The notes under the pieces are model-generated. The model saw nothing but the letters and a program-made list of their open reading frames with translations. It ran no database searches and was not told where the DNA came from. Below are positions 26,751 through 34,936 of a DNA stretch of 64,000 nt, piece by piece. Positions within the stretch are counted from its first letter, which is position 1. Every line of letters starts with the position of its first letter. The position numbers were made by a program, and so were the translations under genes. This DNA comes from Bacteroides gallinarum DSM 18171 = JCM 13658 (lineage in GTDB: Bacteria; Bacteroidota; Bacteroidia; Bacteroidales; Bacteroidaceae): the NCBI RefSeq assembly GCF_000374365.1, contig NZ_KB894137.1, positions 1 through 64,000 of the forward strand. Reading direction: 5' to 3'.

Positions 26751-27338
26751 ATGATTCGTTTTTTTGATATTCTTTTCTCCCTCTTAGGGCTTCTTCTGTT
26801 ATCTCCGGTTTTTCTTATTCTTTATATTTTAATTTGCCTGGAAAGTAAGGGCGGTGGGTTTTATCGCCAATTACGCGTTGGACGCTATGGTAGGGATTTC
26901 TATGTTTACAAATTCCGTTCTATGCGTGTAGGTGCTGATAAGCAAGGACTGATAACTGTGGGCGGGCGAGATTCCCGGATAACCCGTATCGGCTATTTCA
27001 TCCGGAAATATAAGTTGGATGAATTACCCCAGTTATTTAATGTCCTTAAGGGGGATATGAGCTTGGTAGGTCCACGTCCCGAAGTACGTAAATATGTTGA
27101 ATTGTACACGGAAGAACAACGGAAAGTGTTATCCGTACGGCCGGGTATAACAGACTATGCCTCAATAGAATATGTAGATGAAAATACCATATTAGGGCAG
27201 GCGGAAGATGCGGATAAAGCTTACATAGAGTTGATTATGCCCGATAAAATCAGGTATAATATGAAATATATCGATAATCATTCTCTAAAAGAATATTTTA
27301 AGATAATCTTTTTGACGTTTTGGAGTATCGTACGCTGA
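26751..27338 (+). CDS. Initiating phosphoglycosyl transferase (PglC/WcaJ catalytic type)
   Basis: A 195-residue monotopic phosphoglycosyl transferase that loads the first sugar phosphate on undecaprenyl phosphate. One N-terminal re-entrant membrane helix (FFDILFSLLGLLLLSPVFL) precedes the catalytic core with YKFRSMRVGADKQG, IRKYKLDELPQLFNVLKGDM and SLVGPRPEVRKYVELY. It is the short form, as in PglC, without the extra N-terminal helices of WcaJ. The start is 9 bp after the aminotransferase, a pairing often seen with bacillosamine-type sugars. Confidence 0.93.
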   Translation: MIRFFDILFSLLGLLLLSPVFLILYILICLESKGGGFYRQLRVGRYGRDFYVYKFRSMRVGADKQGLITVGGRDSRITRIGYFIRKYKLDELPQLFNVLKGDMSLVGPRPEVRKYVELYTEEQRKVLSVRPGITDYASIEYVDENTILGQAEDADKAYIELIMPDKIRYNMKYIDNHSLKEYFKIIFLTFWSIVR

Positions 27339-27554
27339 TAGCAATAGGCTGATGTGATTTCGTTTATCTTATTTGGATACTGTCGATAACTTCGCCTATT
27401 TACTGTTTTCATATATTTCTTGATTATAAAACTGAATAAAAAGGAGGTATTGCCATAATTTGAAATCCTCTTAGAGGATATACATCGATACGTTGGCAAT
27501 TTTATTGGAATAGCCGTTCTTTGGTGTCATAAAACCAATAAAAACAACAAAATT

Positions 27555-28145
27555 ATGGCAGTAGTAGCTTATTTAAGAGTAAGTACAGAAAAACAGTTCT
27601 TGGAAAACCAGCGGGAGGAGATTATACGTTTCGCGGAACGGAACGGGATGAGTATCGACAAATGGTATACGGAGACGGTCAGCGGTAGTGTGAGCAGTAA
27701 AGAACGTAAGCTGTCGGGCGTGCTGGATAGTATGCGTCCCGGTGACTCCCTGATTGTTACGGAAATATCACGGTTGAGCCGTACGCTACTTGAGATTATG
27801 ACTATTCTTAATTCGTGTATCAAGAAAGAAGTGATATTGTATAGTACCAAAGAGGGATATGTTTTTCAGAATGATATTAATAGTAAAGTCCTGGGATTTG
27901 CTTTCGGTTTAATGGCGGAGATTGAGCGTAATCTGATTTCCATGCGTACCAAGGAGGCGCTGGCACGCAGGAAGCAGGAGGGGAAACGTTTAGGGCGTAA
28001 AAAAGGGGATATGCCTAAGATGAGGATACTTACCGAGAACAAGAAGCAACTGCTTAAAGAACGAAAGAAAGGAACATCCTGTTCTGAACTGGCCCGGCAA
28101 ATGGGGGTATCCAGAACAACGATGTTCCGTTTTTTGCATCAATAA
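27555..28145 (+). CDS. Serine site-specific DNA invertase, Mpi/PinR-like
   Basis: A 196-residue resolvase/invertase. The catalytic Ser10 lies in VVAYLRVSTEKQ; the core RLSRTLLEIMTIL, YSTKEGYVFQNDINSKVLGF and AFGLMAEIERNLISMRTKEAL is very close to what I know of B. fragilis Mpi, which inverts capsule promoters. The C-terminal end holds a helix-turn-helix (CSELARQMGVSRTTMFRFL). It follows the capsule operon by 216 bp, with its own upstream region containing a small hairpin at 27465-27479. No invertible promoter is visible near upxY, so its targets may lie elsewhere or be the inverted repeat just downstream. Confidence 0.92.
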   Translation: MAVVAYLRVSTEKQFLENQREEIIRFAERNGMSIDKWYTETVSGSVSSKERKLSGVLDSMRPGDSLIVTEISRLSRTLLEIMTILNSCIKKEVILYSTKEGYVFQNDINSKVLGFAFGLMAEIERNLISMRTKEALARRKQEGKRLGRKKGDMPKMRILTENKKQLLKERKKGTSCSELARQMGVSRTTMFRFLHQ

Positions 28146-28194
28146 GAACAGCCCTGGAATATCTGATAGGAGCATGCCATAATTCATCTTGGAT

Positions 28195-28254
28195 TATACG
28201 GATTTACACAAGCAGCTAACGGGATTTTTAAACAGCCTTGTGTAAATCCGTATA
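28195..28254. repeat. Perfect 18-bp inverted repeat
   Basis: The arms tatacggatttacacaag (28195-28212) and its exact complement (28237-28254) enclose 24 bp. It lies between the convergent invertase and hdeD genes. It could be a bidirectional terminator, but no T-run follows on either strand, or a recombination site for the adjacent invertase. Confidence 0.9.
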
Positions 28255-28266
28255 GTCTATGGTGGA

Positions 28267-28842
28267 TTATGGGTTTTGGTGTCCCCGCTTATGCAGATTC
28301 TTCAATTCGAAGGAAAGCATAATGCGGAATAACCCTATAATGAGGAAGGCGAATGAAATCATGTAGACTGCATATATAGCTCCGACGGCGGGCTGCCATA
28401 GGATGATAAGCGAGCATACAATGGCGAGGATGCCCAATACGATATACCAGCCCCAGTCTTTTGTACCGTATCTTTTTAAGTCCATAGCATAACCGGCAGA
28501 CGAGAATCCCCGGAACATCAGCCAAAAGGCAATGATAAACGGAATGACTTCCATGCTTACCAGCGGATAGGCTATCAGGTAGAATCCTAAAATCATATCG
28601 ATAATACCGCCTGCCAGATACCACCCCCAACTGGATACCCTTTGTCGGTTACTCGCTGCAAAAGATATTTCCAGCAAGCCGCTTACCAGCATGGAAATGC
28701 TGAATAAGATACTTAATGCCGCATATCCGTTGAAAGGGAAGAACATTAAACTCAAAGCTACTACAATGTACAAGATGCCGAGAATCAGCGAAATCCACCA
28801 GTTCTTTACTTCCTGTCTTAGTTCATCGAAAATTGTTTTCAT
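28267..28842 (-). CDS. HdeD family membrane protein (DUF308)
   Basis: A 191-residue inner-membrane protein with six hydrophobic segments arranged as three hairpins (the first being WWISLILGILYIVVALSLM). Each repeats a W-G-W-x-x-x-G motif (SSWGWYLAGGIID, KDWGWYIVLGIL). This is the DUF308/HdeD pattern. E. coli HdeD is linked to acid resistance at high cell density; the function here is inferred. It is convergent with the invertase and divergent from tpx. Confidence 0.85.
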   Translation of the reverse strand: MKTIFDELRQEVKNWWISLILGILYIVVALSLMFFPFNGYAALSILFSISMLVSGLLEISFAASNRQRVSSWGWYLAGGIIDMILGFYLIAYPLVSMEVIPFIIAFWLMFRGFSSAGYAMDLKRYGTKDWGWYIVLGILAIVCSLIILWQPAVGAIYAVYMISFAFLIIGLFRIMLSFELKNLHKRGHQNP

Positions 28843-28968
28843 GTGAATCGTAAATTAAAAATGATTATTATAAGTTTGTTTGTGGAATAACAATTTACGG
28901 GTAGAAAAGTTTCTATTGAACCTTTTAGGCATCTTGTTTGTTATTATACTGTATAAATTGATAAAACT

Positions 28969-29472
28969 ATGGCTATAACAAAATTTAAAGGACAACCGGT
29001 GAAAGTAATCGGTGAATTTATAAAAGTGGGCGCAGTTGCCCCTGATTTCGAGTTGGTAAAGACGGATTTATCTTCTTTCTCATTGAAGGAGTTGAATGGC
29101 AAGAATGTAATTCTTAATATTTTCCCGAGTCTGGATACCGGCGTATGCGCCACTTCGGTGAGAAAATTCAATAAGTTGGCAGCCGGTTTGCCGGATACTG
29201 TCGTGCTGGCTATATCGAAAGACCTGCCATTTGCCCATGCCCGTTTCTGCACGACGGAAGGTATCGAAAATGTAATTCCGTTGTCTGATTTCCGTTTTTC
29301 GGATTTTGATGAAAACTACGGTGTACGTATGGCAGACGGGCCGTTGAGCGGTTTGTTGGCGCGCGCAGTGGTTGTCGTCGGCAAGGACGGAAAGATTGTC
29401 TATACGGAACTTGTTCCGGAGATAACGCAAGAGCCGGATTATGACAAGGCGATTGAGGCGGTTAAGAAATAA
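28969..29472 (+). CDS. tpx: Thiol peroxidase
   Basis: A 167-residue atypical 2-Cys peroxiredoxin that reduces hydrogen peroxide and alkyl peroxides with thioredoxin. The peroxidatic Cys is residue 60 in PSLDTGVCATSVRKFN and the resolving Cys is residue 94 in FAHARFCTTEGIENV. The length is normal. It is a single-gene unit ended by a strong hairpin. Confidence 0.96.
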   Translation: MAITKFKGQPVKVIGEFIKVGAVAPDFELVKTDLSSFSLKELNGKNVILNIFPSLDTGVCATSVRKFNKLAAGLPDTVVLAISKDLPFAHARFCTTEGIENVIPLSDFRFSDFDENYGVRMADGPLSGLLARAVVVVGKDGKIVYTELVPEITQEPDYDKAIEAVKK

Positions 29473-29495
29473 ACCCTTTAGACTTAACCATATAT

Positions 29496-29544
29496 AACGG
29501 AAAACGGTGGATGAGGAAATTTTCTTCATCCACCGTTTTCCGTT
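29496..29544. terminator. Bidirectional terminator, tpx/dedA
   Basis: A 19-bp perfect stem (29496-29514 with 29526-29544, core ggaaaacggtggatga) and an 11-nt loop between convergent genes. It touches the stop codon of the dedA-like gene. Confidence 0.85.
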
Positions 29545-30191
29545 TATTGTTTTTTCTGTTTCATTCCTTTATAGATAAGGAAACCTACGACCAGCACTGC
29601 GATTGCTATAATGATATAACCTATTTCATGGCTGTATTTCGTAGCCAATATATACACATCATTGGTCGTTTTAATGTCTGTAAACCGGTATATGAGATAA
29701 CCCAATAGAGCCAGTATCGCATTCCATATTCCGGCGCCGAGTGTTGTATAAAGCAGGAATGGCCCTAACTTCATTCCTGCAAGTCCTGCCGGGATGCTGA
29801 TGAGCTGGCGTACTGCGGGGATAAGACGTCCGAAGAACGTGGAGGCTGCACCATGTTTTCTGAAATACTCTTCGGCATGGTGAATTTTCTCTTCATCGAT
29901 AAGGCACATATGGCCGAAACGGCTGTTTGCGAATTTGTAGACGATAGGACGGCCTAACCAGCGTGCAAGATAATAGTTTATGAGTGCGCCGAGGTCTGCG
30001 CCGATAGTTGCGAAAATAACGACAAGAAAAATATTCATACTTTCATCGGTCATTGCTTTCCATGCGGCCGGCGGCACTATGACCTCCGAAGGAAACGGGA
30101 TAAATGAACTCTCGATAGTCATGAAGATAGTGACTACCCAATAATTCAGATTCTCAAGTACCCATTTGATAAGTTCTGCTGATGATTCCAT
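29544..30191 (-). CDS. DedA family membrane protein
   Basis: A 215-residue inner-membrane protein of the DedA/VTT family, implicated in lipid (undecaprenyl phosphate or phospholipid) transport. The early FIPFPSEVIVPPAAW segment with its acidic residue and the later FFGRLIPAVRQLISIPAGLAGM with essential Arg residues are diagnostic. It is last in the apparent operon glnS, TPR gene, dedA. Confidence 0.92.
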   Translation of the reverse strand: MESSAELIKWVLENLNYWVVTIFMTIESSFIPFPSEVIVPPAAWKAMTDESMNIFLVVIFATIGADLGALINYYLARWLGRPIVYKFANSRFGHMCLIDEEKIHHAEEYFRKHGAASTFFGRLIPAVRQLISIPAGLAGMKLGPFLLYTTLGAGIWNAILALLGYLIYRFTDIKTTNDVYILATKYSHEIGYIIIAIAVLVVGFLIYKGMKQKKQ

Positions 30192-30225
30192 ATTCTATAC
30201 TTGTGATTAATGGTTTATTACATTC

Positions 30226-31641
30226 TTATTGTAGTGCATTCAGGATATCTTTCACCAATTTCGCCAGTTCTTCCCGGTTTTCGCTTTCCAACAGCTTCTC
30301 CATTTTCGCCAGCTCCTCCAGTTGGAACGGTTGCTTGCAAAGTTGGTTGTATTTCAGGAAATTCTCTTTGTCTTTCAGCAGGACATAAAGAGAAACCAGC
30401 TTTTCGTTGATATTCTTGAATTGGGGGTCTAACTCCTTGACATGCTCAAAAGCCTGTAGTGCATAACTCAGATGTCCGAGCTCCAGGCTGTACATACCGA
30501 TTTCATCCCATGTGTCGGCGTATGGCGCATACTCTAAAGCCAGCGCCCATTTTTTTATCGCTTTGTCCGAGTTGCCGTTCTCCATATACAGGCGGCCTTC
30601 GATTAAGTAAGAATCCACATCTTCCGGGTCTATTTCGTGGGCTTTCTTGAAATACTGGTTCGCTTTGCGCTTTTTTCCTAATTTGTAAAGGCAAAGCGCT
30701 GCATGTGCATATAAGGAAGGTAGAAACGCAGAATCGGTATCCTTGTTTTGGATAGCCGCTTCGAGGTGTTGGTATCCTTGTTCCCAATTTCCCTGGGCTA
30801 TTTCATTCAATCCGATGAATGTCTGGAGAAAATCGGGTTCGATAGCGTTGTATTTCTCCGCTATCGCATAATTCTCCAGGGCGCTTTCTTTATTTCCCAA
30901 CTGAAAGAAAGCATGTCCTTTCATTATGTAAGCTTCGGCGAATTCTTCATCTGCCACATTTGCATAATCGCATGCTTCGATAGCTTTGTCGAACATCTGC
31001 TGCTCGAAATAGCAACGTGCCAGTCCAAACCAGTAAGATGCCGAGTACGGGTTCTTGTCTATCAGTTTGTTATAGAACACCTCGGCTTGCTGGTTCTCGC
31101 CTCGCGCATGGAAGCAATCGGCTGTGGCGGCAATGAACGCTTCGTCATCGGCATATTTGTCCAATCCTCCTTCCAGCCACGGTTGCGCTTTCTCCGGATA
31201 ACCCATATCGATGTACATATAGGCTATATCCACGATGTTGGCCAGGTCGTCCTTATCTTCTATGGTGTCGAGAAGCTGTTCCGCTTCCTCCATTTTGCCT
31301 TCGCCCAGAAGAATGTTAGCCTTCAGCACCTTTACTTCCGGGGAGTAATCCTCGGAAATCCGGTCTACCGTCTGCTTGGCTTTATCCCTTTCCTGGGAAT
31401 CCATGAAAAGATAAGCCTGCTCCACTAATAAAGGAGTACTGCCGGGATGTATGTTCAGCCCGTATTCTATGACTTCGGCGGCCTGTTCGTCTTTTCCGTG
31501 CATGGCATACCAGTCGGCAAGGTCGGCCAAATCATCTGCGTCCAGATAGATTGCTTTGTTTTCGGCTTTTGCTGCCTCATATTGCTCGGCAAGTTCTTGC
31601 AACTCTTTGTCTCTTCCGGATAGCAGGTTCTTTTTACTCAT
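30226..31641 (-). CDS. Tetratricopeptide repeat protein
   Basis: A 471-residue soluble protein made largely of TPR helices across residues 30 to 430, for example DEQAAEVIEYGLNIHPGSTP, NPYSASYWFGLARCYFEQQ and DPEDVDSYLIEGRLYMENGN. No signal peptide is seen, so it is probably cytoplasmic and a protein-binding scaffold. It begins 13 bp after glnS and ends 34 bp before dedA, which suggests cotranscription. Its partner is unknown. Confidence 0.88.
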   Translation of the reverse strand: MSKKNLLSGRDKELQELAEQYEAAKAENKAIYLDADDLADLADWYAMHGKDEQAAEVIEYGLNIHPGSTPLLVEQAYLFMDSQERDKAKQTVDRISEDYSPEVKVLKANILLGEGKMEEAEQLLDTIEDKDDLANIVDIAYMYIDMGYPEKAQPWLEGGLDKYADDEAFIAATADCFHARGENQQAEVFYNKLIDKNPYSASYWFGLARCYFEQQMFDKAIEACDYANVADEEFAEAYIMKGHAFFQLGNKESALENYAIAEKYNAIEPDFLQTFIGLNEIAQGNWEQGYQHLEAAIQNKDTDSAFLPSLYAHAALCLYKLGKKRKANQYFKKAHEIDPEDVDSYLIEGRLYMENGNSDKAIKKWALALEYAPYADTWDEIGMYSLELGHLSYALQAFEHVKELDPQFKNINEKLVSLYVLLKDKENFLKYNQLCKQPFQLEELAKMEKLLESENREELAKLVKDILNALQ

Positions 31642-31654
31642 TAACTCTGATGTA

Positions 31655-33394
31655 TTATTTGTTGATTTTACCCCAAGTATCTTTCAGTCCTACGGTGCGG
31701 TTGAATACCATTTTTTCCGGTGTAGAGTCGCGGTCTACGTTGAAGTAACCGATACGCTGGAACTGTAAGTAGGAGAGAGGCTTCATGCCGGCAGCGTATT
31801 TCTCGATATAGCAGCATGGCAGTATATGCAGGGAGTCCGGATTAATCATCTCCTTCATGGCTGTCAGTGCATCGCAGTTCTTCGCTTCACGAATGGCAGC
31901 CAGCTCGTCGCGCGGATTCTCCACTTTCCACAAACGGTCGTACAGGCGTACTTCGGCTTGCAGGCAGTGGGCGCAGCTTACCCAATGAATCGTGCCTTTT
32001 ACTTTACGGTTGGCTCCGGGCAGGCCGCTCTTGCTGTCGGGGTCGTATTCGCAATAAACTTCCGTGATTTCTCCGGCGTCGTTCTTCTTGCAGCCGGTAC
32101 ACTTCACGATGTATGCACTCTTCAGGCGCACTTCCTGTCCCGGTGTCATGCGGAAATACTTTTTCGGAGCATCTTCCATGAAATCCTCGCGCTCTATCCA
32201 CAGTTCACGGCTGAATTCGATACGGTGGCTGCCTTCTTCGGGACGTTCCGGGTTGTTGACGGCTTCCATTTCTTCGACCTGTCCTTCCGGATAATTGGTA
32301 ATGATAAGCTTCACCGGGTTCAGTACGGCGGATATGCGGGTGGCACGGGCATTCAAATCTTCGCGTACGGCGCTTTCCAGCAACGCAAATTCGTTGAGGG
32401 CGTCGTAGGTGGTGTAACCGATTTTGTCGATGAACTTATGAATGGACTCGGGTGAGTAACCGCGACGGCGGAAACCGCAGATAGTCGGCATGCGGGGGTC
32501 GTCCCAACCGTTGACAAGGCCTTCTTTTACCAAAGTCAGCAGGTTACGTTTACTCATTAGCGTATAGCTCAGGTTGAGCTTGTTGAATTCGTACTGGCGG
32601 GGACGGTGGTCGTTGAGGTCTTTTCCGTCTTTCACCCAGTCTACGAAGAGGTCGTACAACGGGCGGTGAGGTACGAATTCCAGCGTACACAAGGAATGGG
32701 TGACGCCTTCGAAATAGTCGCTCTGCCCGTGGGCGAAGTCGTACATCGGATAAGCCTTCCATGCAGTACCTGTACGGTGGTGCGGATGCTTCACTACCCG
32801 GTAGATAATCGGGTCGCGGAAGTGCATGTTGGGGCTTGCCATATCGATTTTGGCACGGAGCACCATGGCGCCTTCCTCAATCTCGCCGCTGTTCATCTTC
32901 CGGAACAGGTCGAGCGTTTCCTCAATGGGGCGGTTACGGTACGGGCTTTCTATACCCGGTTGGGTAGGAGTACCTTTCTGGGCGGCAATCTGTTCGGATG
33001 TCTGCTCGTCGATATACGCCTTGCCCTCTTTGATGAGGCGGATAGCGAAGTCCCATAATTGCTGGAAATAGTCGGAAGCATAATATTCGTTGCCCCATTG
33101 GTAACCCAGCCATTGGATGTCTTCCTTGATAGCCTCTACATACTCCACATCTTCTTTGGTGGGGTTGGTATCATCGAAACGCAGGTTGCAGACACCACCG
33201 TGTGCGGCAGCGATACCGAAGTCCAGACAGATAGCTTTGGCATGCCCGATGTGAAGGTAACCGTTAGGTTCGGGCGGGAAGCGTGTCTGCACTTTTCCGT
33301 CGTTTTTACCCTCTTTCAAATCGTTCTCTACTATTTGTTCAATGAAGTTCAGGCTCTTCTTTTCGCTTGTTTCTTCGCTTTTAATTTCTGCCAT
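31655..33394 (-). CDS. glnS: Glutaminyl-tRNA synthetase
   Basis: A 579-residue class I synthetase charging tRNA-Gln. The HIGH motif is in FPPEPNGYLHIGHAKAICLDFG, the KMSKS-type loop in LSYTLMSKRNLL, and the GlnRS-specific segments DDTNPTKEDVEYVEAIKEDI and WDDPRMPTICGFRRRGYSPE are present. The C-terminal beta-barrel anticodon domain is complete. The ATG at 33394 (MAEIKSEE) is chosen because the upstream in-frame Met at 33424 overlaps the -7 box TATCTTTG at 33422-33429 on the minus strand. Confidence 0.96.
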   Translation of the reverse strand: MAEIKSEETSEKKSLNFIEQIVENDLKEGKNDGKVQTRFPPEPNGYLHIGHAKAICLDFGIAAAHGGVCNLRFDDTNPTKEDVEYVEAIKEDIQWLGYQWGNEYYASDYFQQLWDFAIRLIKEGKAYIDEQTSEQIAAQKGTPTQPGIESPYRNRPIEETLDLFRKMNSGEIEEGAMVLRAKIDMASPNMHFRDPIIYRVVKHPHHRTGTAWKAYPMYDFAHGQSDYFEGVTHSLCTLEFVPHRPLYDLFVDWVKDGKDLNDHRPRQYEFNKLNLSYTLMSKRNLLTLVKEGLVNGWDDPRMPTICGFRRRGYSPESIHKFIDKIGYTTYDALNEFALLESAVREDLNARATRISAVLNPVKLIITNYPEGQVEEMEAVNNPERPEEGSHRIEFSRELWIEREDFMEDAPKKYFRMTPGQEVRLKSAYIVKCTGCKKNDAGEITEVYCEYDPDSKSGLPGANRKVKGTIHWVSCAHCLQAEVRLYDRLWKVENPRDELAAIREAKNCDALTAMKEMINPDSLHILPCCYIEKYAAGMKPLSYLQFQRIGYFNVDRDSTPEKMVFNRTVGLKDTWGKINK

Positions 33395-33421
33395 AATGCT
33401 GTTATTATTCGTATAGTGGCG

Positions 33422-33429
33422 CAAAGATA
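33422..33429 (-). promoter_or_regulatory. Promoter -7 box for glnS
   Basis: TATCTTTG on the minus strand, 28 bp before the chosen glnS start. It sits right beside the PstS-like relic, so the promoter lies in or at the edge of what was once the tail of the upstream gene. Confidence 0.6.
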
Positions 33430-33440
33430 GTGCAAAAATG

Positions 33441-33533
33441 TTATTTCACGGGAATATATCCGCTCTTTTTAATGATTTCCTGCCCTTCGGACGACCATAT
33501 GAATTGCAGAGCGGCTCTGTAAGAAAAAACATG
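33441..33533 (-). pseudogene. C-terminal relic of a PstS-like phosphate-binding protein
   Basis: On the minus strand a frame of about 30 codons reads AALQFIWSSEGQEIIKKSG followed by YIPVK and a stop. This is the usual end of PstS-type substrate-binding proteins, where S-x-EGQ-x-I and GYIP are conserved. A stop precedes it and nothing upstream matches, so only the tail survives. Its closeness to phoU fits an ancestral pst locus. The fragment is short, hence moderate confidence. Confidence 0.5.
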
Positions 33534-33725
33534 TTACAGCGATGTTACATGCGGCGCATGTTTATGTATTGTAACAGGTTTGTAATATGTTTGAAACATT
33601 TCCTTCAAACGATAGTCACACTACCTTAACATGTACCCCGTTTCTTTGCATACGGAAACCGGGCAGGCAATATGAAAAAGCTCGTGGGAAGATTATGTGG
33701 CGGGGTGCTTGGGAGGAGGAGAACT

Positions 33726-33848
33726 CACCACAGAGGACACAGAGTCTCACAGAGTTTTCTTCTTTTTGTTGCAGATTACGCAGATTAGTTATAGATTTAG
33801 CCTATAAAACCCTATAAAACTCTGTGAGACTCCGTGCCCTCTGTGGTG
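33726..33848. repeat. Long imperfect inverted repeat with 32-bp arms
   Basis: The arms at 33726-33757 and 33817-33848 match in reverse complement with two mismatches; the core is gagtctcacagagttt. The 59-bp loop holds gttgcagattacgcagatta. The repeat ends 38 bp before phoU. It resembles dispersed intergenic repeats of Bacteroides genomes (a related cacggattaacacggatt string occurs at 53085). The rest of 33534-33725 shows nothing that I can assign. Confidence 0.88.
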
Positions 33849-33886
33849 AAAAACATTATGATTGTTCAAACTTAAAATACGGAATT

Positions 33887-34582
33887 ATGGTAAAGTTTAT
33901 CGAATCAGAACTCGTCTTGCTGAAAAAGGAAATAGACGAAATGTGGACTTTAGTGTATAACCAGCTCGACCGTGCAGGAGAAGCCGTGCTGACTTTAGAC
34001 CGCGAGCTGGCGCAGCAGGTATTGGTGCGCGAACGCCGTGTCAATGCTTTCGAGCTTAAGATAGACAGTGATGTAGAGGATATCATCGCCCTTTATAATC
34101 CGGTTGCTATCGACTTGCGCTTTGTGCTTGCCATGCTCAAAATCAATACGAACCTGGAACGGCTGGGCGACTTTGCCGAGGGAATAGCCCGTTTTGCCAT
34201 TAATTGCAAGGAGCCGGCTTTGGACAGCGAGTTGGTGAAAGAGTTGCGGTTGGAGGAGATGATAAGCCAAGTGCTGTCGATGCTCGAACTTGCCAAGAAA
34301 GCCCTTCAGGAAGAAAGCCAGGAAATGGCGACCACCGTGTTTGCCAAGGATAACCTGCTGGACGAAATCACCGCCGACGCCACGGCAGTCCTTGCCCGCT
34401 ATATCGGTAAGTATCCCGAGAGTGCACTCTCCTGCCTGCATCTGGTCAGCGTATTCCGCAAGCTGGAGCGTTCCGGAGACCACATTACGAATATCGCAGA
34501 GGAAATAGTATTCTTTATCGACGCAAAGGTGCTGAAGCATAGCGGACGTACGGACGAATACTATCCGAATGATAAGAAATAG
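33887..34582 (+). CDS. phoU: PhoU-like phosphate signalling protein
   Basis: A 231-residue all-helical protein with two PhoU three-helix repeats. The metal-binding motifs appear as NLERLGDFAEGIARFA and KLERSGDHITNIAEEIVFF (E-R-x-x-D pattern). PhoU represses phosphate-regulon signalling with the Pst transporter. The ATG at 33887 (MVKFIESELVLLKKE) is the family start; an in-frame start at 33824 lies inside an inverted-repeat arm. No pst genes are adjacent apart from the relic upstream. Confidence 0.92.
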   Translation: MVKFIESELVLLKKEIDEMWTLVYNQLDRAGEAVLTLDRELAQQVLVRERRVNAFELKIDSDVEDIIALYNPVAIDLRFVLAMLKINTNLERLGDFAEGIARFAINCKEPALDSELVKELRLEEMISQVLSMLELAKKALQEESQEMATTVFAKDNLLDEITADATAVLARYIGKYPESALSCLHLVSVFRKLERSGDHITNIAEEIVFFIDAKVLKHSGRTDEYYPNDKK

Positions 34583-34728
34583 GCAAGTTTTTAGGATAAT
34601 TTTAGTGTTTCATGGAAAATAACCCTATATTTGTCCACTGAAAACGATTGCAGATGTAGAAAAATGCTTTGAAATGATAATAAAATCAAAAGATTTTAGG
34701 AAAAGATGTTATAAGACATGTTTTTTAA

Positions 34729-34761
34729 TTTGGTTGGTATCACGAAAAGCGCCTATATTTG
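34729..34761 (+). promoter_or_regulatory. Promoter with -33 and -7 boxes
   Basis: TTTG at 34729-34732 and TATATTTG at 34754-34761 with a 21-bp spacer, a good Bacteroides consensus. No gene starts within the next 95 bp, but a terminator does occur. Another TATATTTG lies near 34629 without a clear -33 box. Confidence 0.6.
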
Positions 34762-34767
34762 CAACGT

Positions 34768-34857
34768 TATCCTGAAAACAATCTTTTTACCTTAAAAAAA
34801 AACTAATACCTATTGAAAACTGAAAAAGGAGGCTTTGTGAAAAGCTTCCTTTTTTTC
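34768..34857 (+). ncRNA. Candidate small RNA between phoU and ribE
   Basis: About 90 nt lie between the consensus promoter above and a hairpin with a T-run at 34823-34856 (aaaaaggaggctt pairs with aagcttccttttt, one mismatch). The hairpin contains a short start-stop frame of no clear value. This is consistent with a small RNA or a terminated leader. It matches no RNA family I know. Confidence 0.35.
34823..34856 (+). terminator. Rho-independent terminator
   Basis: A 13-bp stem with one mismatch followed by seven T on the plus strand. It lies before a TATCTTTG box at 34881-34888 that probably drives ribE. Confidence 0.75.
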
Positions 34858-34936
34858 ATGCCTATATGAGAGCCTTTTTGTATCTTTGCAGCATCCCGAT
34901 AAGGGAGAATATCTAATTTAAATTGTAAACAGGCTT

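Noticed and set aside
33438..33629. Plus-strand 63-codon frame upstream of phoU
   Set aside because: The opposite strand carries the PstS-like tail; the plus-strand text has no meaning that I can see.
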